A stretch of 64,000 nt of DNA, taken from Pseudomonas sp. DNDY-54. GTDB lineage: Bacteria; Pseudomonadota; Gammaproteobacteria; Pseudomonadales; Pseudomonadaceae. Position 1 is the first letter of the stretch, and each line of letters opens with the position of its first letter. The stretch lies in NCBI RefSeq assembly GCF_019880365.1, contig NZ_CP082271.1, positions 1,178,001 through 1,242,000 on the forward strand, read 5' to 3'. The position numbers and the translations under genes are program-made. The notes under the pieces are model-generated. The model was not told where the DNA came from and made no database searches. It worked only from the letters and a program-made list of their open reading frames with translations. Of this stretch, positions 48,495 to 57,191 are shown piece by piece.

Positions 48495-48863
48495 GTCGAT
48501 GCTCCTCGTTCGGCTTGTCTTCGTTGCTGGAACCTTGGCCCGACATCCGTGTCGGAAAGCGCTATCCACTGGCACAACTGATGAAGCAACAGGCGTACCA
48601 GTTCCCGGTTTCGCAGCCCTTACACCCCGTGGAAGTCTCTCAGAATGCCGGCATTGCTGGCTTCTGGGGGGCTTGGGATCTCCGGTCGACAGTCGTGCTT
48701 ATGCTTTCGAGCCGTGTGTTTACGCCGATTTGCACGATCGTGAACCGCCATGGCGTGAGACGCTTGATCGAGGTGCATTTTTGCCAATCGATGCCGCTGA
48801 AGTGGCTTTGTTGAATCGCTATACTGCGCGCTGCTTCTCGCCTCGCGCCACCAAAGGTATCCC
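48495..48863. other. Intergenic stretch without a gene
   Basis: About 370 bp between divergent genes. Several overlapping short frames exist here, but none has a good start signal or recognisable domain. Confidence 0.55.
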
Positions 48864-49766
48864 ATGCGCAACGATGCTCACGACGAACTGGATAACGTAC
48901 CCAGCCTGACCGCCGGCCGCGACCGCGACCCCTATCCTGCGCCGGAGCTTGAGCCGATCAGCAAGCCGGTAAGCCGTGATCCAGACGAGGCCCGGCCGCG
49001 GCAGAAGCGCCGGGCAGTCAGCACCGTGCCGTTGTGGATCATGATTGTGGCGCTGTTCGGCTTGTTGCTGGCGCTGGGCTGGTGGGGCGATCAGCAGGTG
49101 TCCAGGCTGGAAGCGCAACTGGTTGCCACCCAGGAAAGCTTTGCGCGCATCAGCGAGGACGCCACCGGCCAGTTGCAGGACATCTCGGGAAAGATCGTGG
49201 CGACTGAGTCCAGTGTCACCACCGAAGGCGAAGCCTTGAAGCTGCGTATCAAACAGCTGGAAAAACAAGTGCTGGACCAGGCGGAGCAGCTCCGGGCCGT
49301 CAACACCGAGCAGCAAAGCCTGACCGGCAGGCAGGGCAATCAGGACAAGCGTCTCGACGAGCAGGGCATACGTATCGGGCGCATCTCGACCGAAGCGCGT
49401 GAGTATCAAACAACGGCCACGACGCTTGCGGAGTCGGTCAAAAACGTCGCCGACGAGCAGGCAACGCTCAAGTCGTCACTGGCTGGACTAGCCGGATCGG
49501 TAGATGAGCTGCGCAAATTGTCTGCCCGGATCGATGGGCTCAGCAAAGATATCGCTGCATTGAAGCAGCGAGGCGACGCCAGCCAGGCGGTCAGTCGTCT
49601 CGAGCAGGATGTTTTGATTCTGCGCAGCGAACTCGACAACCGACCCGCCGCCACACCAGGCGTCAATACCCTTGAATTTGACGCCTTCCGTGCGCAGATG
49701 ACCCGCAACATAGGCACGCTGCAATCGCAGATCGCCAATTTGCAGGAGCAGATCAACCGTCGTTGA
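48864..49766 (+). CDS. Single-pass membrane coiled-coil protein
   Basis: 300 residues. An N-terminal cytoplasmic, Pro-rich tail of about 53 residues with a basic RPRQKRR stretch precedes one membrane helix at residues 54-74 (TVPLWIMIVALFGLLLALGWW). The rest is almost entirely periplasmic coiled coil with heptad repeats (VSRLEAQLVATQESFARI, LKLRIKQLEKQVLDQAEQL, FRAQMTRNIGTLQSQIANLQEQINR). Usually annotated as hypothetical or ATPase, but no ATP-binding motif is present. Confidence 0.75.
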   Translation: MRNDAHDELDNVPSLTAGRDRDPYPAPELEPISKPVSRDPDEARPRQKRRAVSTVPLWIMIVALFGLLLALGWWGDQQVSRLEAQLVATQESFARISEDATGQLQDISGKIVATESSVTTEGEALKLRIKQLEKQVLDQAEQLRAVNTEQQSLTGRQGNQDKRLDEQGIRIGRISTEAREYQTTATTLAESVKNVADEQATLKSSLAGLAGSVDELRKLSARIDGLSKDIAALKQRGDASQAVSRLEQDVLILRSELDNRPAATPGVNTLEFDAFRAQMTRNIGTLQSQIANLQEQINRR

Positions 49767-50207
49767 GGCTGCGCCAGGCCGCTCTGTACTGATCTCAAGG
49801 CACTTGGTTGGTCGCTGCGTGTGCGGCGTAGCTACCAACCGAGCGCAACAGATCCGCGTCACCAACCCACGAGCGCCGCGGTTTCCCGGCGCCCCCGCCT
49901 TATGGGTTGTCGCACTCGAACCCCAGGCAGCCAGCTACGCGGTAGCGCCTGCCAAGCTTTTCGCGCCCTGTCCATTTGCGACGACTTCACATATCGGCGA
50001 AGAATATTCGGTCGTCGCTTCGGATTGTTCCGTTGTGGCCGCTACCTGAATGGTCCGAGATCGCTGATGCGTGTTGACCATTGACCATTGACCGTTGACC
50101 CGGTTGACAGGCATACGGCGCCATTCGACAGCGTCTGGTGTTTGATGTCGCGGTGCTACTATGCGGCCGAGCTCCTAAGGCAACCCTTCTTTTCGGTTCT
50201 AACCAAT
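49767..50207. other. Intergenic region upstream of the GGDEF-like gene
   Basis: About 440 bp. It contains the tandem TTGACC repeat at 50074-50110. An in-frame extension of the GGDEF-like protein reaches to 50088, so part could be coding. No other gene is supported. Confidence 0.5.
50074..50110 (+). repeat. Tandem TTGACCN heptamers
   Basis: Four contiguous 7-bp units TTGACCA, TTGACCA, TTGACCG, TTGACCC (50074-50101), then a fifth related unit TTGACAG at 50104-50110 after two extra bases. They end about 100 bp before the proposed start of the GGDEF-like gene. The last unit matches a sigma-70 -35 hexamer. Confidence 0.75.
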
Positions 50208-51386
50208 ATGCCGTCAGTGATTAATCAACTGTTGAGTCGTCTGGCACCCTCAGTGCCTGGAGGGCTCGGCAGCAGGGAAGTGAAGCATCTGGCCAGTCCG
50301 CAATGCCACCCGTTTGTCTTGAATCAACGCCGCGCGACGTTAATTCTCCATCGAGCCCGGCAGCTGGCTCTGATGCTCGTGGTTCTGATGGCACTGTCGA
50401 GCCTCATCGACCTCATCGCCTTCTCGTACCCCTTATGGATTGGTTTGGCGAGCTTCCGAATCGTGGCGTGTGCTGGACTCGCCTGCTTGCTGCTGTTCTG
50501 TCGGCCTGACGGCACGCTGTTCGATGGCTATCGAGCCTTAGCCGTTCTGTTCCTCGTACCTTCGGCGTTCCATGTCGCGTCGCAAATGCTGCTGGCCGCC
50601 TACCCGCACGCCGGCTTGTCCGCGGTACTGGCCGGGGGTTATGCATTGCTGCCCGTGGTACTCATCGCGGGCATTGCGCTTTTTCCCCTGACGCTGCTCG
50701 AGAGCATTCTCACGGCCTCGGTGGTATTAGGAGCCCACGTCCTTGCCGGTTACGTAGGGTGGGAGGCGATGAGCTGGCCCGTCTTTGCGGCGAGTTCCTC
50801 CGTGCTCTTGCTTGTCGCGGCAATCGCAGCGCTGGCCAGCTTGACTCAGCTTGTGTTCACCATGACGCTGGTGCGTCAGACCATTCGCGATCCGCTGACG
50901 GGTGTGTTCTCTCGCGGCAGCGGCGAAGAGATTCTGCAGCTTCAATGGAACATGGCACGCCGAAACGATACGGGCCTGGCGCTGGCGTTTATTGACCTGG
51001 ACCAGTTCAGGGCGATCAACGGCACCTGGGGGCGCGAGGCGGGGGACCAAGTGCTGCGCGACTGCACGCGGAACATGCTGGCCAGTCTGCGAAGCTCGGA
51101 TACTGTGCTGCGTTGGAGCGGAACGGCGTTCGTCGTGATCATGCCCGATACAGATATGGAACAGGCGAAGAGAGCGATGGAGCGTTTGGTTCAGCGCGGC
51201 TTGGCGCGGCGGCCTGATGGTGTGCCATTGACCGCAAGCATTGGCCTGGCAGAGCGCTGCTTCGACTTTGCCGAGAGCCACCTTGGGCTGCTGGACATTG
51301 GAAACGATCGCATGCGAACCGCGAAGACGCAGGGCCGCAATCGTCTTTGTTTCGGCGCCGAATCGGATGGTCAAAGCGCGCCCTGA
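50208..51386 (+). CDS. Membrane protein with degenerate GGDEF domain
   Basis: 392 residues from the ATG at 50208; the start is uncertain because the frame is open to 50088 and no candidate has a good ribosome-binding site. Residues 50-220 form six or so membrane helices. The GGDEF-type domain starts at 227 (RDPLTGVFSRGSGEEIL), with FIDLDQFRAINGTWGREAGDQVLR at 261-284. The active-site motif GG(D/E)EF is replaced by SGTAF at 304-308, which should abolish diguanylate cyclase activity. The allosteric I-site RxxD is intact (RSSD, 295-298), five residues before it. A c-di-GMP receptor function is inferred. Confidence 0.82.
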   Translation: MPSVINQLLSRLAPSVPGGLGSREVKHLASPQCHPFVLNQRRATLILHRARQLALMLVVLMALSSLIDLIAFSYPLWIGLASFRIVACAGLACLLLFCRPDGTLFDGYRALAVLFLVPSAFHVASQMLLAAYPHAGLSAVLAGGYALLPVVLIAGIALFPLTLLESILTASVVLGAHVLAGYVGWEAMSWPVFAASSSVLLLVAAIAALASLTQLVFTMTLVRQTIRDPLTGVFSRGSGEEILQLQWNMARRNDTGLALAFIDLDQFRAINGTWGREAGDQVLRDCTRNMLASLRSSDTVLRWSGTAFVVIMPDTDMEQAKRAMERLVQRGLARRPDGVPLTASIGLAERCFDFAESHLGLLDIGNDRMRTAKTQGRNRLCFGAESDGQSAP

Positions 51387-51493
51387 GTGCCGCCGCGAGC
51401 GTATTTCAGACAGGCCATATCAGAGCAAGTACTTTGACGCTGAACCGTTGTTAGTGCTCATCGAAGCTGACCTAGCGGGCGAGTGATTCAAAG

Positions 51494-52696
51494 CTACTGA
51501 CCGTTTACGCCGTAAACGTGCTTGAGATAGCTGACGAATGCTTCATCTCGGCACATGGTCTTGCCTGGAGAATCGGAAATCTTCGCCACGGGCTGGCCGT
51601 TGCAACTGGTCATCTTGATCACCATGTTGGTCGGCTCGACGCCTGGAATGTCGCACGTCAGCTGAGTCCCGATGCCATAGCTGGTATTGCTGCGCCCGGC
51701 CAGTGCTCGGTAGATGCCGAGCGCCTTGGGAAAGTCCAGCCCATCGGAGAACACCAGTTGCCGAGTCATCGGATCGATACCCAAGCGTTGATAATGACCA
51801 ATTGCCTTTTCGGCCCATTCGACCGGGTCGCCTGAATCGTGGCGCAGCCCGTCGAACAGCTTGGCCAGATACAGATCGAAGTCCGCCATGAAGGCATCCA
51901 TGGTGATGCAGTCAGTGATGGCGATGCCCAGCGCGCCGCGATATTCGCGCGCCCAACAATCGAGGGCTGCGCTCTGGCTGTCGATCAGACGCGGTCCGAG
52001 CTGCTGGTGCGCCATGATCCACTCATGCGCCATGGTACCCATGGGCTTGAGGTTCAACGTTCGGGCGAGATGGATATTGCTGGTACCGACGAAATTACCG
52101 GGGAAATCATGCTTCAGTCGCTGGACGACCATCGCTTGCACGGCGAAGGAAAAACGACGGCGGGTGCCAAAATCAGCCAGGTTGAACCCCTTCAGTTCGT
52201 CTTCAGTGGCTTCGCTACGCAGCCATTGGAGCTTTTCGTCGAGCCGAGCCTCGGCTTGCTCAAGCGTCACTTCGGGGTAGCGTGCGCGATTGCGCACTTC
52301 GCTGATGATTGCGAGTAGCGGCACCTCAAACAGGATGACGTGAAGCCAGGGGCCGCGCAGGTAAACAACCAGCTCGCCGGCTTCGAGCTCGACCCGAACA
52401 TATCGCAGGTCAAAGCGGAACAGGCCAAGGAAACGAATGAAGTCCGGCTGCATGTAGTGAATGCCTTCCAGGAAGGCAAGCTCGGCCTGGCTGACTCGCA
52501 GATCAGCAAGCGCCTCGATCTGCCGGCGAATCTCGTCCAGATAAGGCGTCAGGTCTTCGCCCGAGCGGCTGCGAAATGCCCATTCGACTTCGGCGTTGGG
52601 GTAGTGATGCAGCACCGCCTGCATCATCGTCAGCTTGTAATAATCGGTGTCCAGCAGGCTTTGAATGATCCGGTCGGAAAATATGGCGACGCTCAT
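51494..52696 (-). CDS. pncB: Nicotinate phosphoribosyltransferase
   Basis: 400 residues from the ATG at 52696 (AGGAG at six bases). Makes nicotinate mononucleotide from nicotinate, PRPP and ATP in NAD salvage. Signatures: [57 protein letters not shown] (contains the conserved active His), [20 protein letters not shown] and [14 protein letters not shown]. It follows the DnaJ-zinc-finger microprotein gene by 30 bp, so the two are co-transcribed. Confidence 0.95.
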   Translation of the reverse strand: MSVAIFSDRIIQSLLDTDYYKLTMMQAVLHHYPNAEVEWAFRSRSGEDLTPYLDEIRRQIEALADLRVSQAELAFLEGIHYMQPDFIRFLGLFRFDLRYVRVELEAGELVVYLRGPWLHVILFEVPLLAIISEVRNRARYPEVTLEQAEARLDEKLQWLRSEATEDELKGFNLADFGTRRRFSFAVQAMVVQRLKHDFPGNFVGTSNIHLARTLNLKPMGTMAHEWIMAHQQLGPRLIDSQSAALDCWAREYRGALGIAITDCITMDAFMADFDLYLAKLFDGLRHDSGDPVEWAEKAIGHYQRLGIDPMTRQLVFSDGLDFPKALGIYRALAGRSNTSYGIGTQLTCDIPGVEPTNMVIKMTSCNGQPVAKISDSPGKTMCRDEAFVSYLKHVYGVNGQ

Positions 52697-52726
52697 TGAC
52701 TGCTCCTGAAGCTCGGGGTGCGGGTA

Positions 52727-52906
52727 TCAAGCTCCCCCGATACCTTCGATCACCTTACCGGTGCCGCCGCAGTTTTGGCACTCCCCATCCTCGCTGCGGC
52801 CGCTGCCGTTGCAAACCGGGCAGACGTTTTCACCCGTGCCGGGTGTTCCCGGTGGAGCGTCGTCACCGGGGTTGGTCACGGGGGTTACATTGTCGTTGTT
52901 ATTCAT
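52727..52906 (-). CDS. DnaJ-type zinc-finger microprotein
   Basis: 59 residues, beginning MNNNDNVTPVTNPGD, with AGGAG upstream. A disordered Pro/Gly/Asn-rich half is followed by two CxxCxGxG-type motifs (CPVCNGSG and CQNCGGTG), the zinc-binding repeats of the DnaJ cysteine-rich region. There is no J-domain. It should bind one zinc ion; its role is unknown. The pncB gene follows after 30 bp. Confidence 0.8.
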   Translation of the reverse strand: MNNNDNVTPVTNPGDDAPPGTPGTGENVCPVCNGSGRSEDGECQNCGGTGKVIEGIGGA

Positions 52907-53053
52907 TTTGATGGTTTCTCCTGTGGCATCGGTAATATCCGATTGTTATTGTTGAAGCCGTGTAGTGCAGGCGCGGCGGGAAACGACGCGTCGGTTTATC
53001 GCCACTGGGTTGTTTACAATTAAAACTCTCGATAGCCTTACCAGTAGTTAAAT

Positions 53054-53086
53054 AAAAAAGGGCAAAGGTTTTGCCTTTGCCCTTTT
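53054..53086 (-). terminator. Rho-independent terminator after the KGG gene
   Basis: Perfect 13-bp stem AAAAGGGCAAAGG / CCTTTGCCCTTTT with a 5-nt loop and further T residues on the minus strand. Confidence 0.9.
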
Positions 53087-53099
53087 CTGCCGATACACA

Positions 53100-53276
53100 T
53101 CAGCTGTTGCTGTTACGTCCACCGCCGTGGCTGTTTTGACCGCCCTTGCGGCCTGCTTCAGAGGCCTTCTCACGGTCATTTGCGAAGTTGCCGCCGCTGT
53201 TGTGGCCGCCCTTCTTACCAGCTTCCGACGCCTTTTCCCGATCGTTGGCAAAATTGCCAGGGTTCTTGTTAGCCAT
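53100..53276 (-). CDS. KGG-repeat stress protein
   Basis: 58 residues with GAGGAG eight bases before the ATG. Two near-identical units of GNFANDREKASEAG(K/R)KGG, the GsiB/ConB-type hydrophilic repeat, then a Gly/Asn/Ser tail. Such proteins are disordered and are induced by desiccation, starvation or stationary phase in many bacteria. It stands alone with its own terminator. Confidence 0.88.
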   Translation of the reverse strand: MANKNPGNFANDREKASEAGKKGGHNSGGNFANDREKASEAGRKGGQNSHGGGRNSNS

Positions 53277-53489
53277 GTCTTTTTCTCCTCAATGGATAGA
53301 GACGCAATAGGGCTGAACAGCAATATCAGCCTTATTGTTTGAGAGCTTGGTTGCGTCTCAGGAGTTTCCCTGAATAAACAAGCGGCAGACGAGTGGTTAA
53401 GAGGAGCAAGTTAGCGCTGGAAACTTCTTAATCAAAGCGAAACGGCAGAGTTAAAGAGTGTGGCGTTAATAAATGACGGGCGTCGCGGG

Positions 53490-53723
53490 TTACGCGGCCA
53501 AGGTCAATTGGCGCTGGGCCAGCAGGCGCATCACGTAGCCGATCTTGAGCGCAGTAGGGCCGAGGATCACCAGCGCGTGGCTGAGCACCACCGTGCCTAG
53601 AGTCAGGGCGTGGTCAAAGAAATAAGCGCCCGCGACGCCTAGGACTAGCAGTACCAGACCCATCGCCATTGAGAGGTTGGCAATGATGAGCAGGCGGTGC
53701 GGATCAAGCGGGTGCAGGGTCAT
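53490..53723 (-). CDS. Two-helix membrane protein, PpyR-like
   Basis: 77 residues from the ATG at 53723 (AGGA at eight bases). Two membrane helices (LLIIANLSMAMGLVLLVLGVAGAYFF and TVVLSHALVILGPTALKIGYVMRLLA). It lies 61 bp after hmp on the same strand. In P. aeruginosa the small membrane protein PpyR is encoded beside fhp, which is the basis of the name; sequence identity could not be checked. Confidence 0.6.
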   Translation of the reverse strand: MTLHPLDPHRLLIIANLSMAMGLVLLVLGVAGAYFFDHALTLGTVVLSHALVILGPTALKIGYVMRLLAQRQLTLAA

Positions 53724-53784
53724 TGTAGAGTCCTCGTGACGATGGTCTGAATGACGGGCCGGCGCCTTGCCGGCCCTTTGCATG

Positions 53785-54963
53785 TTATTCCAGCGCCGAA
53801 GCCGGGCCGAAAAACTCGTAACGGGCCTGTTGCTCTGGGACGCCCAGTGCGCGTAGCTGCCGGCGTATGGCGGCCATGAACGGTTTTGGGCCGAGGAAAT
53901 AGGCGTCCAGGTTGCGGTCGGCAGGCAGCCAGGCATCCAGTCGCTCCTCGGTCATCAAGCCGATAGCGTCCGGTTCAAAACCCTCGCTGCGGTGTTCGTC
54001 ATAGCAATAGAAGCGTTTGAGATGACTGTGCCGCTCCGCCAGCGCATCAATGGTTTGACGGAACGCATGGGCGTCGGCGTTGCGTGCGCAATGGATGAAG
54101 TGAATGGGCCGGTCGGTCGTGATGGCTTCTTCAAGCATCGCCATCGTCGGGGTAATGCCGACGCCGCCGCTGATCAATACCAACGGCTTTTCGCTAGGCT
54201 GCAGCGTGAAATCGCCGGCTGGCGCAAACAGCTCAAGGCGGGCGCCGGGTTTCATCCGGTGTAGCGCATTGGAGGCGACGCCGCCAGGCTCGCGCTTGAC
54301 GCTGATGCGGTAGTCGCGACCATTGCTGGCGGCTGAGAGCGAATAGTTGCGGCGGACTTCCTGACCCTCTATCTGCAGACGCAGCCCGATGTATTGGCCG
54401 GGCTGATGGGCCACCACCGCACCGCCATCCTCCGGCTCCAGATAAAAGGACGTGATCTCGGCGCTCTCCGCGACCTTGCGCGCAATCCGGAACGCACGCG
54501 CACCGCGCCAACCGCCCGCTGCGTTGGCCGTGGCGCTGTACAGCTGCTCCTCGCTGTCGATGAGAATGTCAGCGAGCTGTCCGTAGGCCGCGGCCCAGGC
54601 GTCGATTACGTCGTCCGTGGCGATCTCCTCGCCGAGCACTTCGCGTATCGCGCGTAGCAGGCACGAGCCGATGATGGGGTAGTGCTCGGGCAGTACCTGA
54701 AGGGCTACGTGCTTGTTGATGACTTGCGATACCAACCCGCCGAGCTGATCCAGACGGTCAATGTGCTTGGCATACATCAAGACGCCATTCGCCAGCGCAC
54801 GCGGTTGGTCGCCGCTGGCCTGGTGAGCCTGATTGAACAGCGGGCGCACCTCTGGGTGTTCAGCCAGCAGCAATTTGTAGAAATGGTGGGTAAGGGCTTC
54901 ACCGCCGGTCTCCAGCAGCGGGACGGTGGCGGTAATCAAGGCACGGTGTTCAGCGCAAAGCAT
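53785..54963 (-). CDS. hmp: Flavohemoglobin (nitric oxide dioxygenase)
   Basis: 392 residues from the ATG at 54963 (TGGAG at six bases). Residues 1-140 are a globin (VPLLETGGEALTHHFYKLLLAEHPEVRPLFNQ, with the proximal His in QVINKHVALQ). Residues 150-250 are the FAD domain (HQPGQYIGLRL, RNYSLSAA), and the remainder the NAD(P) domain (ISGGVGITPTMAML, FLGPKPFMAAI). It oxidises NO to nitrate under oxygen; the Pseudomonas name is Fhp. Three NorR-type sites and a sigma-54-like promoter lie upstream, so induction by NO is expected. Confidence 0.95.
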   Translation of the reverse strand: MLCAEHRALITATVPLLETGGEALTHHFYKLLLAEHPEVRPLFNQAHQASGDQPRALANGVLMYAKHIDRLDQLGGLVSQVINKHVALQVLPEHYPIIGSCLLRAIREVLGEEIATDDVIDAWAAAYGQLADILIDSEEQLYSATANAAGGWRGARAFRIARKVAESAEITSFYLEPEDGGAVVAHQPGQYIGLRLQIEGQEVRRNYSLSAASNGRDYRISVKREPGGVASNALHRMKPGARLELFAPAGDFTLQPSEKPLVLISGGVGITPTMAMLEEAITTDRPIHFIHCARNADAHAFRQTIDALAERHSHLKRFYCYDEHRSEGFEPDAIGLMTEERLDAWLPADRNLDAYFLGPKPFMAAIRRQLRALGVPEQQARYEFFGPASALE

Positions 54964-55042
54964 GGAAGGCTCCAGTGATTGAAGGGTCCCGTCTCTGGTG
55001 ATGCGCGCATGAGCGAGCAATGTCGGACAGGTACGCTTTCCT

Positions 55043-55058
55043 TTCAATATCCGTTCCA
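55043..55058 (-). promoter_or_regulatory. Sigma-54-like promoter of hmp
   Basis: On the minus strand TGGAACG-GATA-TTGAA fits TGGCACG-N4-TTGCA with two mismatches, one of them in the conserved GC at -12. It lies 80-95 bp before the hmp ATG and about 40 bp downstream of the nearest NorR-type box. Confidence 0.5.
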
Positions 55059-55099
55059 TGCTGGAATTGACCGTAATCAAGGGCATCGAGGCCGACGAT

Positions 55100-55155
55100 G
55101 GTGGATATGACCTTGTTTATTAGGGTTATGAGTACCCTGTAAGGTCATGATGACC
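55100..55155. promoter_or_regulatory. Three NorR-type GGT-N7-ACC boxes
   Basis: GGT-GGATATG-ACC (55100-55112), GGT-TATGAGT-ACC (55124-55136) and GGT-CATGATG-ACC (55143-55155, within a 17-bp perfect palindrome AAGGTCAT-G-ATGACCTT). The consensus GGT-N7-ACC in triplicate is the known NorR activator layout. They lie 137-192 bp before hmp, and 91 bp before the divergent DUF2188 gene. Confidence 0.75.
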
Positions 55156-55246
55156 TTCACATCCCTCCATAACGGCCATCCCAATCGAACCGCTACGCGT
55201 CTCCGTGCTCTATAACCATGACTATCGATGACCTTATGGAGGCGAC

Positions 55247-55471
55247 ATGGAGAACTACCACATCACTCACGATGACGACCGCTGGGTGCTGCGCGAGGAG
55301 GGAGACAAGCGGGCATTGCTCGAAGCAGCGACCAAAGAGGACATCATCAACGAGACCCGCGACTACATGAAGTTGCGCACCGCCTCGGTAAAAATCCACA
55401 CCCTTGATGGCAAGATCGAAGAGGAGCGGACGTACCCGCGTGATCAGGACCCGCGCGCGACCAAGGGCTAG
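55247..55471 (+). CDS. DUF2188-like small protein (copy 2)
   Basis: 74 residues, preceded by GGAGG. MENYHITHDDDRWVLREEGDKRALLEAATKEDI, helix, then TASVKIHTLDGKIEEERTYPRDQDP: same order of elements as copy 1 at 13133-13354. Divergent from hmp and next to the NorR-type boxes, so NO control of this gene is conceivable. Function unknown. Confidence 0.72.
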   Translation: MENYHITHDDDRWVLREEGDKRALLEAATKEDIINETRDYMKLRTASVKIHTLDGKIEEERTYPRDQDPRATKG

Positions 55472-55735
55472 GTAGTTAACGATGGGCGGCTAGGACTGGC
55501 GCGGTCAGCCGGTCTACGTCGCCTCTCAGTGTACGGTGATGCGCGCACATGAATAATGCTCGCGGCACAGTGCCAACATCTCCAGTAACGCTGTTCATCT
55601 CATTTGCCGTAGGCGACGCCCGTTGCGCCGGGCAGGACGGCCACATCAAGGCGGCAGCACCGCTACCGTCCGCGTTCACGGGCGATACCGGTCGCAACTC
55701 CCAGCAACCTAGAACGGCTAATAAGCGGCGGGCAT

Positions 55736-57151
55736 TCAATCGAGCATCTCAATCCGCAGGGAGTTGGTGGTGCCTGGTTGGCCTAGCGGTACGCCAGCGG
55801 TAATCAGTACCGTGTCGCCAGTGCCTGCCATGCCGGTTGCACGCGCCAGCTCCAGCGCGTTCAGGCAGACGTGCTCCATGTCCTGCATTCGCGCGTCGAT
55901 TGCCGAATAAACGCCCCACGCCACGGTCAGCTTGCGTGCTGTCGCCACGTTGGGTGTCAGGCTCAGGATTGGCGTGCTTGGGCGTTCCCGAGACGCGCGC
56001 AGGCTGGAGCGACCGGACTCGGTGTAGTTGACCAGCACAGCGATCGGCAGGATGCCGCTGATGCGGCGAATCGCACAGCTGATGGCATCGGGTAGTGTGG
56101 CTTCAGCGCTGGGCCGTTGGACGTCCATTTGAGCCTGGAAGTCCGGGCCATTCTCCACTTGGCGGATGATCTTGCTCATCATGCCGACCGCTTCCAGCGG
56201 GTAATCACCCGACGCGGTTTCCGCCGAGAGCATGACCGCGTCGGCGCCTTCGGCCACGGCATTGGCGACATCGGTTACCTCCGCGCGCGTTGGGGCAGGG
56301 GAGAAGCGCATCGACTCAAGCATCTGCGTCGCCACCACCACCGGCCGTCCCAGCTGGCGGCAGGTGCGGACGATCGTGCGTTGGATTCGCGGGACATTCT
56401 CGGCCGGCACTTCAACACCCAAGTCGCCGCGCGCGACCATGATCGCGTCGCTCAGGCGTGCAATCTCGCGCAGATGTTGAACAGCGGACGGCTTTTCGAC
56501 CTTGGCCATCAGGAAGGCGCGTCCGTCGATCAGCTCGCGCGCTTCCTGTATGTCCTGCGGCCGCTGCACGAACGACAGCGCCACCCAGTCCACCCCCAAT
56601 TCCAGGCCGAAGGCAAGGTCGCGGCGATCTTTCTCGGTCAGAGGGCTCAACTCCAGCATCGCTTCGGGCACGTTGACCCCTTTGCGGTCGGACAGCTCAC
56701 CGCCGGCTATCACGCGCGTGTCGATGGCGTCCGCATGTTTGGCAATGACCGTCAGGCGCAGGCGACCGTCATCCACCAGCAGGCTCATGCCGGGCTGCAG
56801 CGCGTCGATGATCTCTGGATGCGGCAGGTTCACCCGCGTGGCATCTCCGGGTGTCGGGTCGAGATCAAGCCGCAGGCTCTGGCCGCGTGCGAGCTGCACC
56901 TTGCCTTCGGCAAAGCGACCCACGCGCAGCTTGGGCCCCTGCAGATCCATCAGGATGCCGATCGGCTGGTTCAGCTGGCGTTCCACTTCGCGAATCCAGG
57001 CGAAACGCTCGGCGTGATCGGCATGCTCGCCATGGCTGAAATTGAGGCGGAACAGGTTCACCCCGGCCTCGACCAATTCGCGAACGTCGTCGATGCTGCG
57101 GGTCGCCGGACCCAGGGTGGCGAGGATCTTGACCTTCTTGTCCGGTGTCAT
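55736..57151 (-). CDS. pyk: Pyruvate kinase
   Basis: 471 residues. Last step of the glyoxylate operon: phosphoenolpyruvate plus ADP to pyruvate. Signatures: KILATLGPATRS, LFRLNFSHGEH, MAKVEKPSAV (catalytic Lys region), MVARGDLGVEVPAE, ATQMLESMRFSPAPTRAEVTDVANAVAEGADAVMLSAETASG. Located 40 bp after ttuD on the same strand, so it is the operon-specific isozyme (PykF-like) rather than the general one. Confidence 0.94.
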   Translation of the reverse strand: MTPDKKVKILATLGPATRSIDDVRELVEAGVNLFRLNFSHGEHADHAERFAWIREVERQLNQPIGILMDLQGPKLRVGRFAEGKVQLARGQSLRLDLDPTPGDATRVNLPHPEIIDALQPGMSLLVDDGRLRLTVIAKHADAIDTRVIAGGELSDRKGVNVPEAMLELSPLTEKDRRDLAFGLELGVDWVALSFVQRPQDIQEARELIDGRAFLMAKVEKPSAVQHLREIARLSDAIMVARGDLGVEVPAENVPRIQRTIVRTCRQLGRPVVVATQMLESMRFSPAPTRAEVTDVANAVAEGADAVMLSAETASGDYPLEAVGMMSKIIRQVENGPDFQAQMDVQRPSAEATLPDAISCAIRRISGILPIAVLVNYTESGRSSLRASRERPSTPILSLTPNVATARKLTVAWGVYSAIDARMQDMEHVCLNALELARATGMAGTGDTVLITAGVPLGQPGTTNSLRIEMLD

Positions 57152-57191
57152 GGCAGGCCCTATTGGCAGTTAGCGGTACGGAGCGGCCGCC

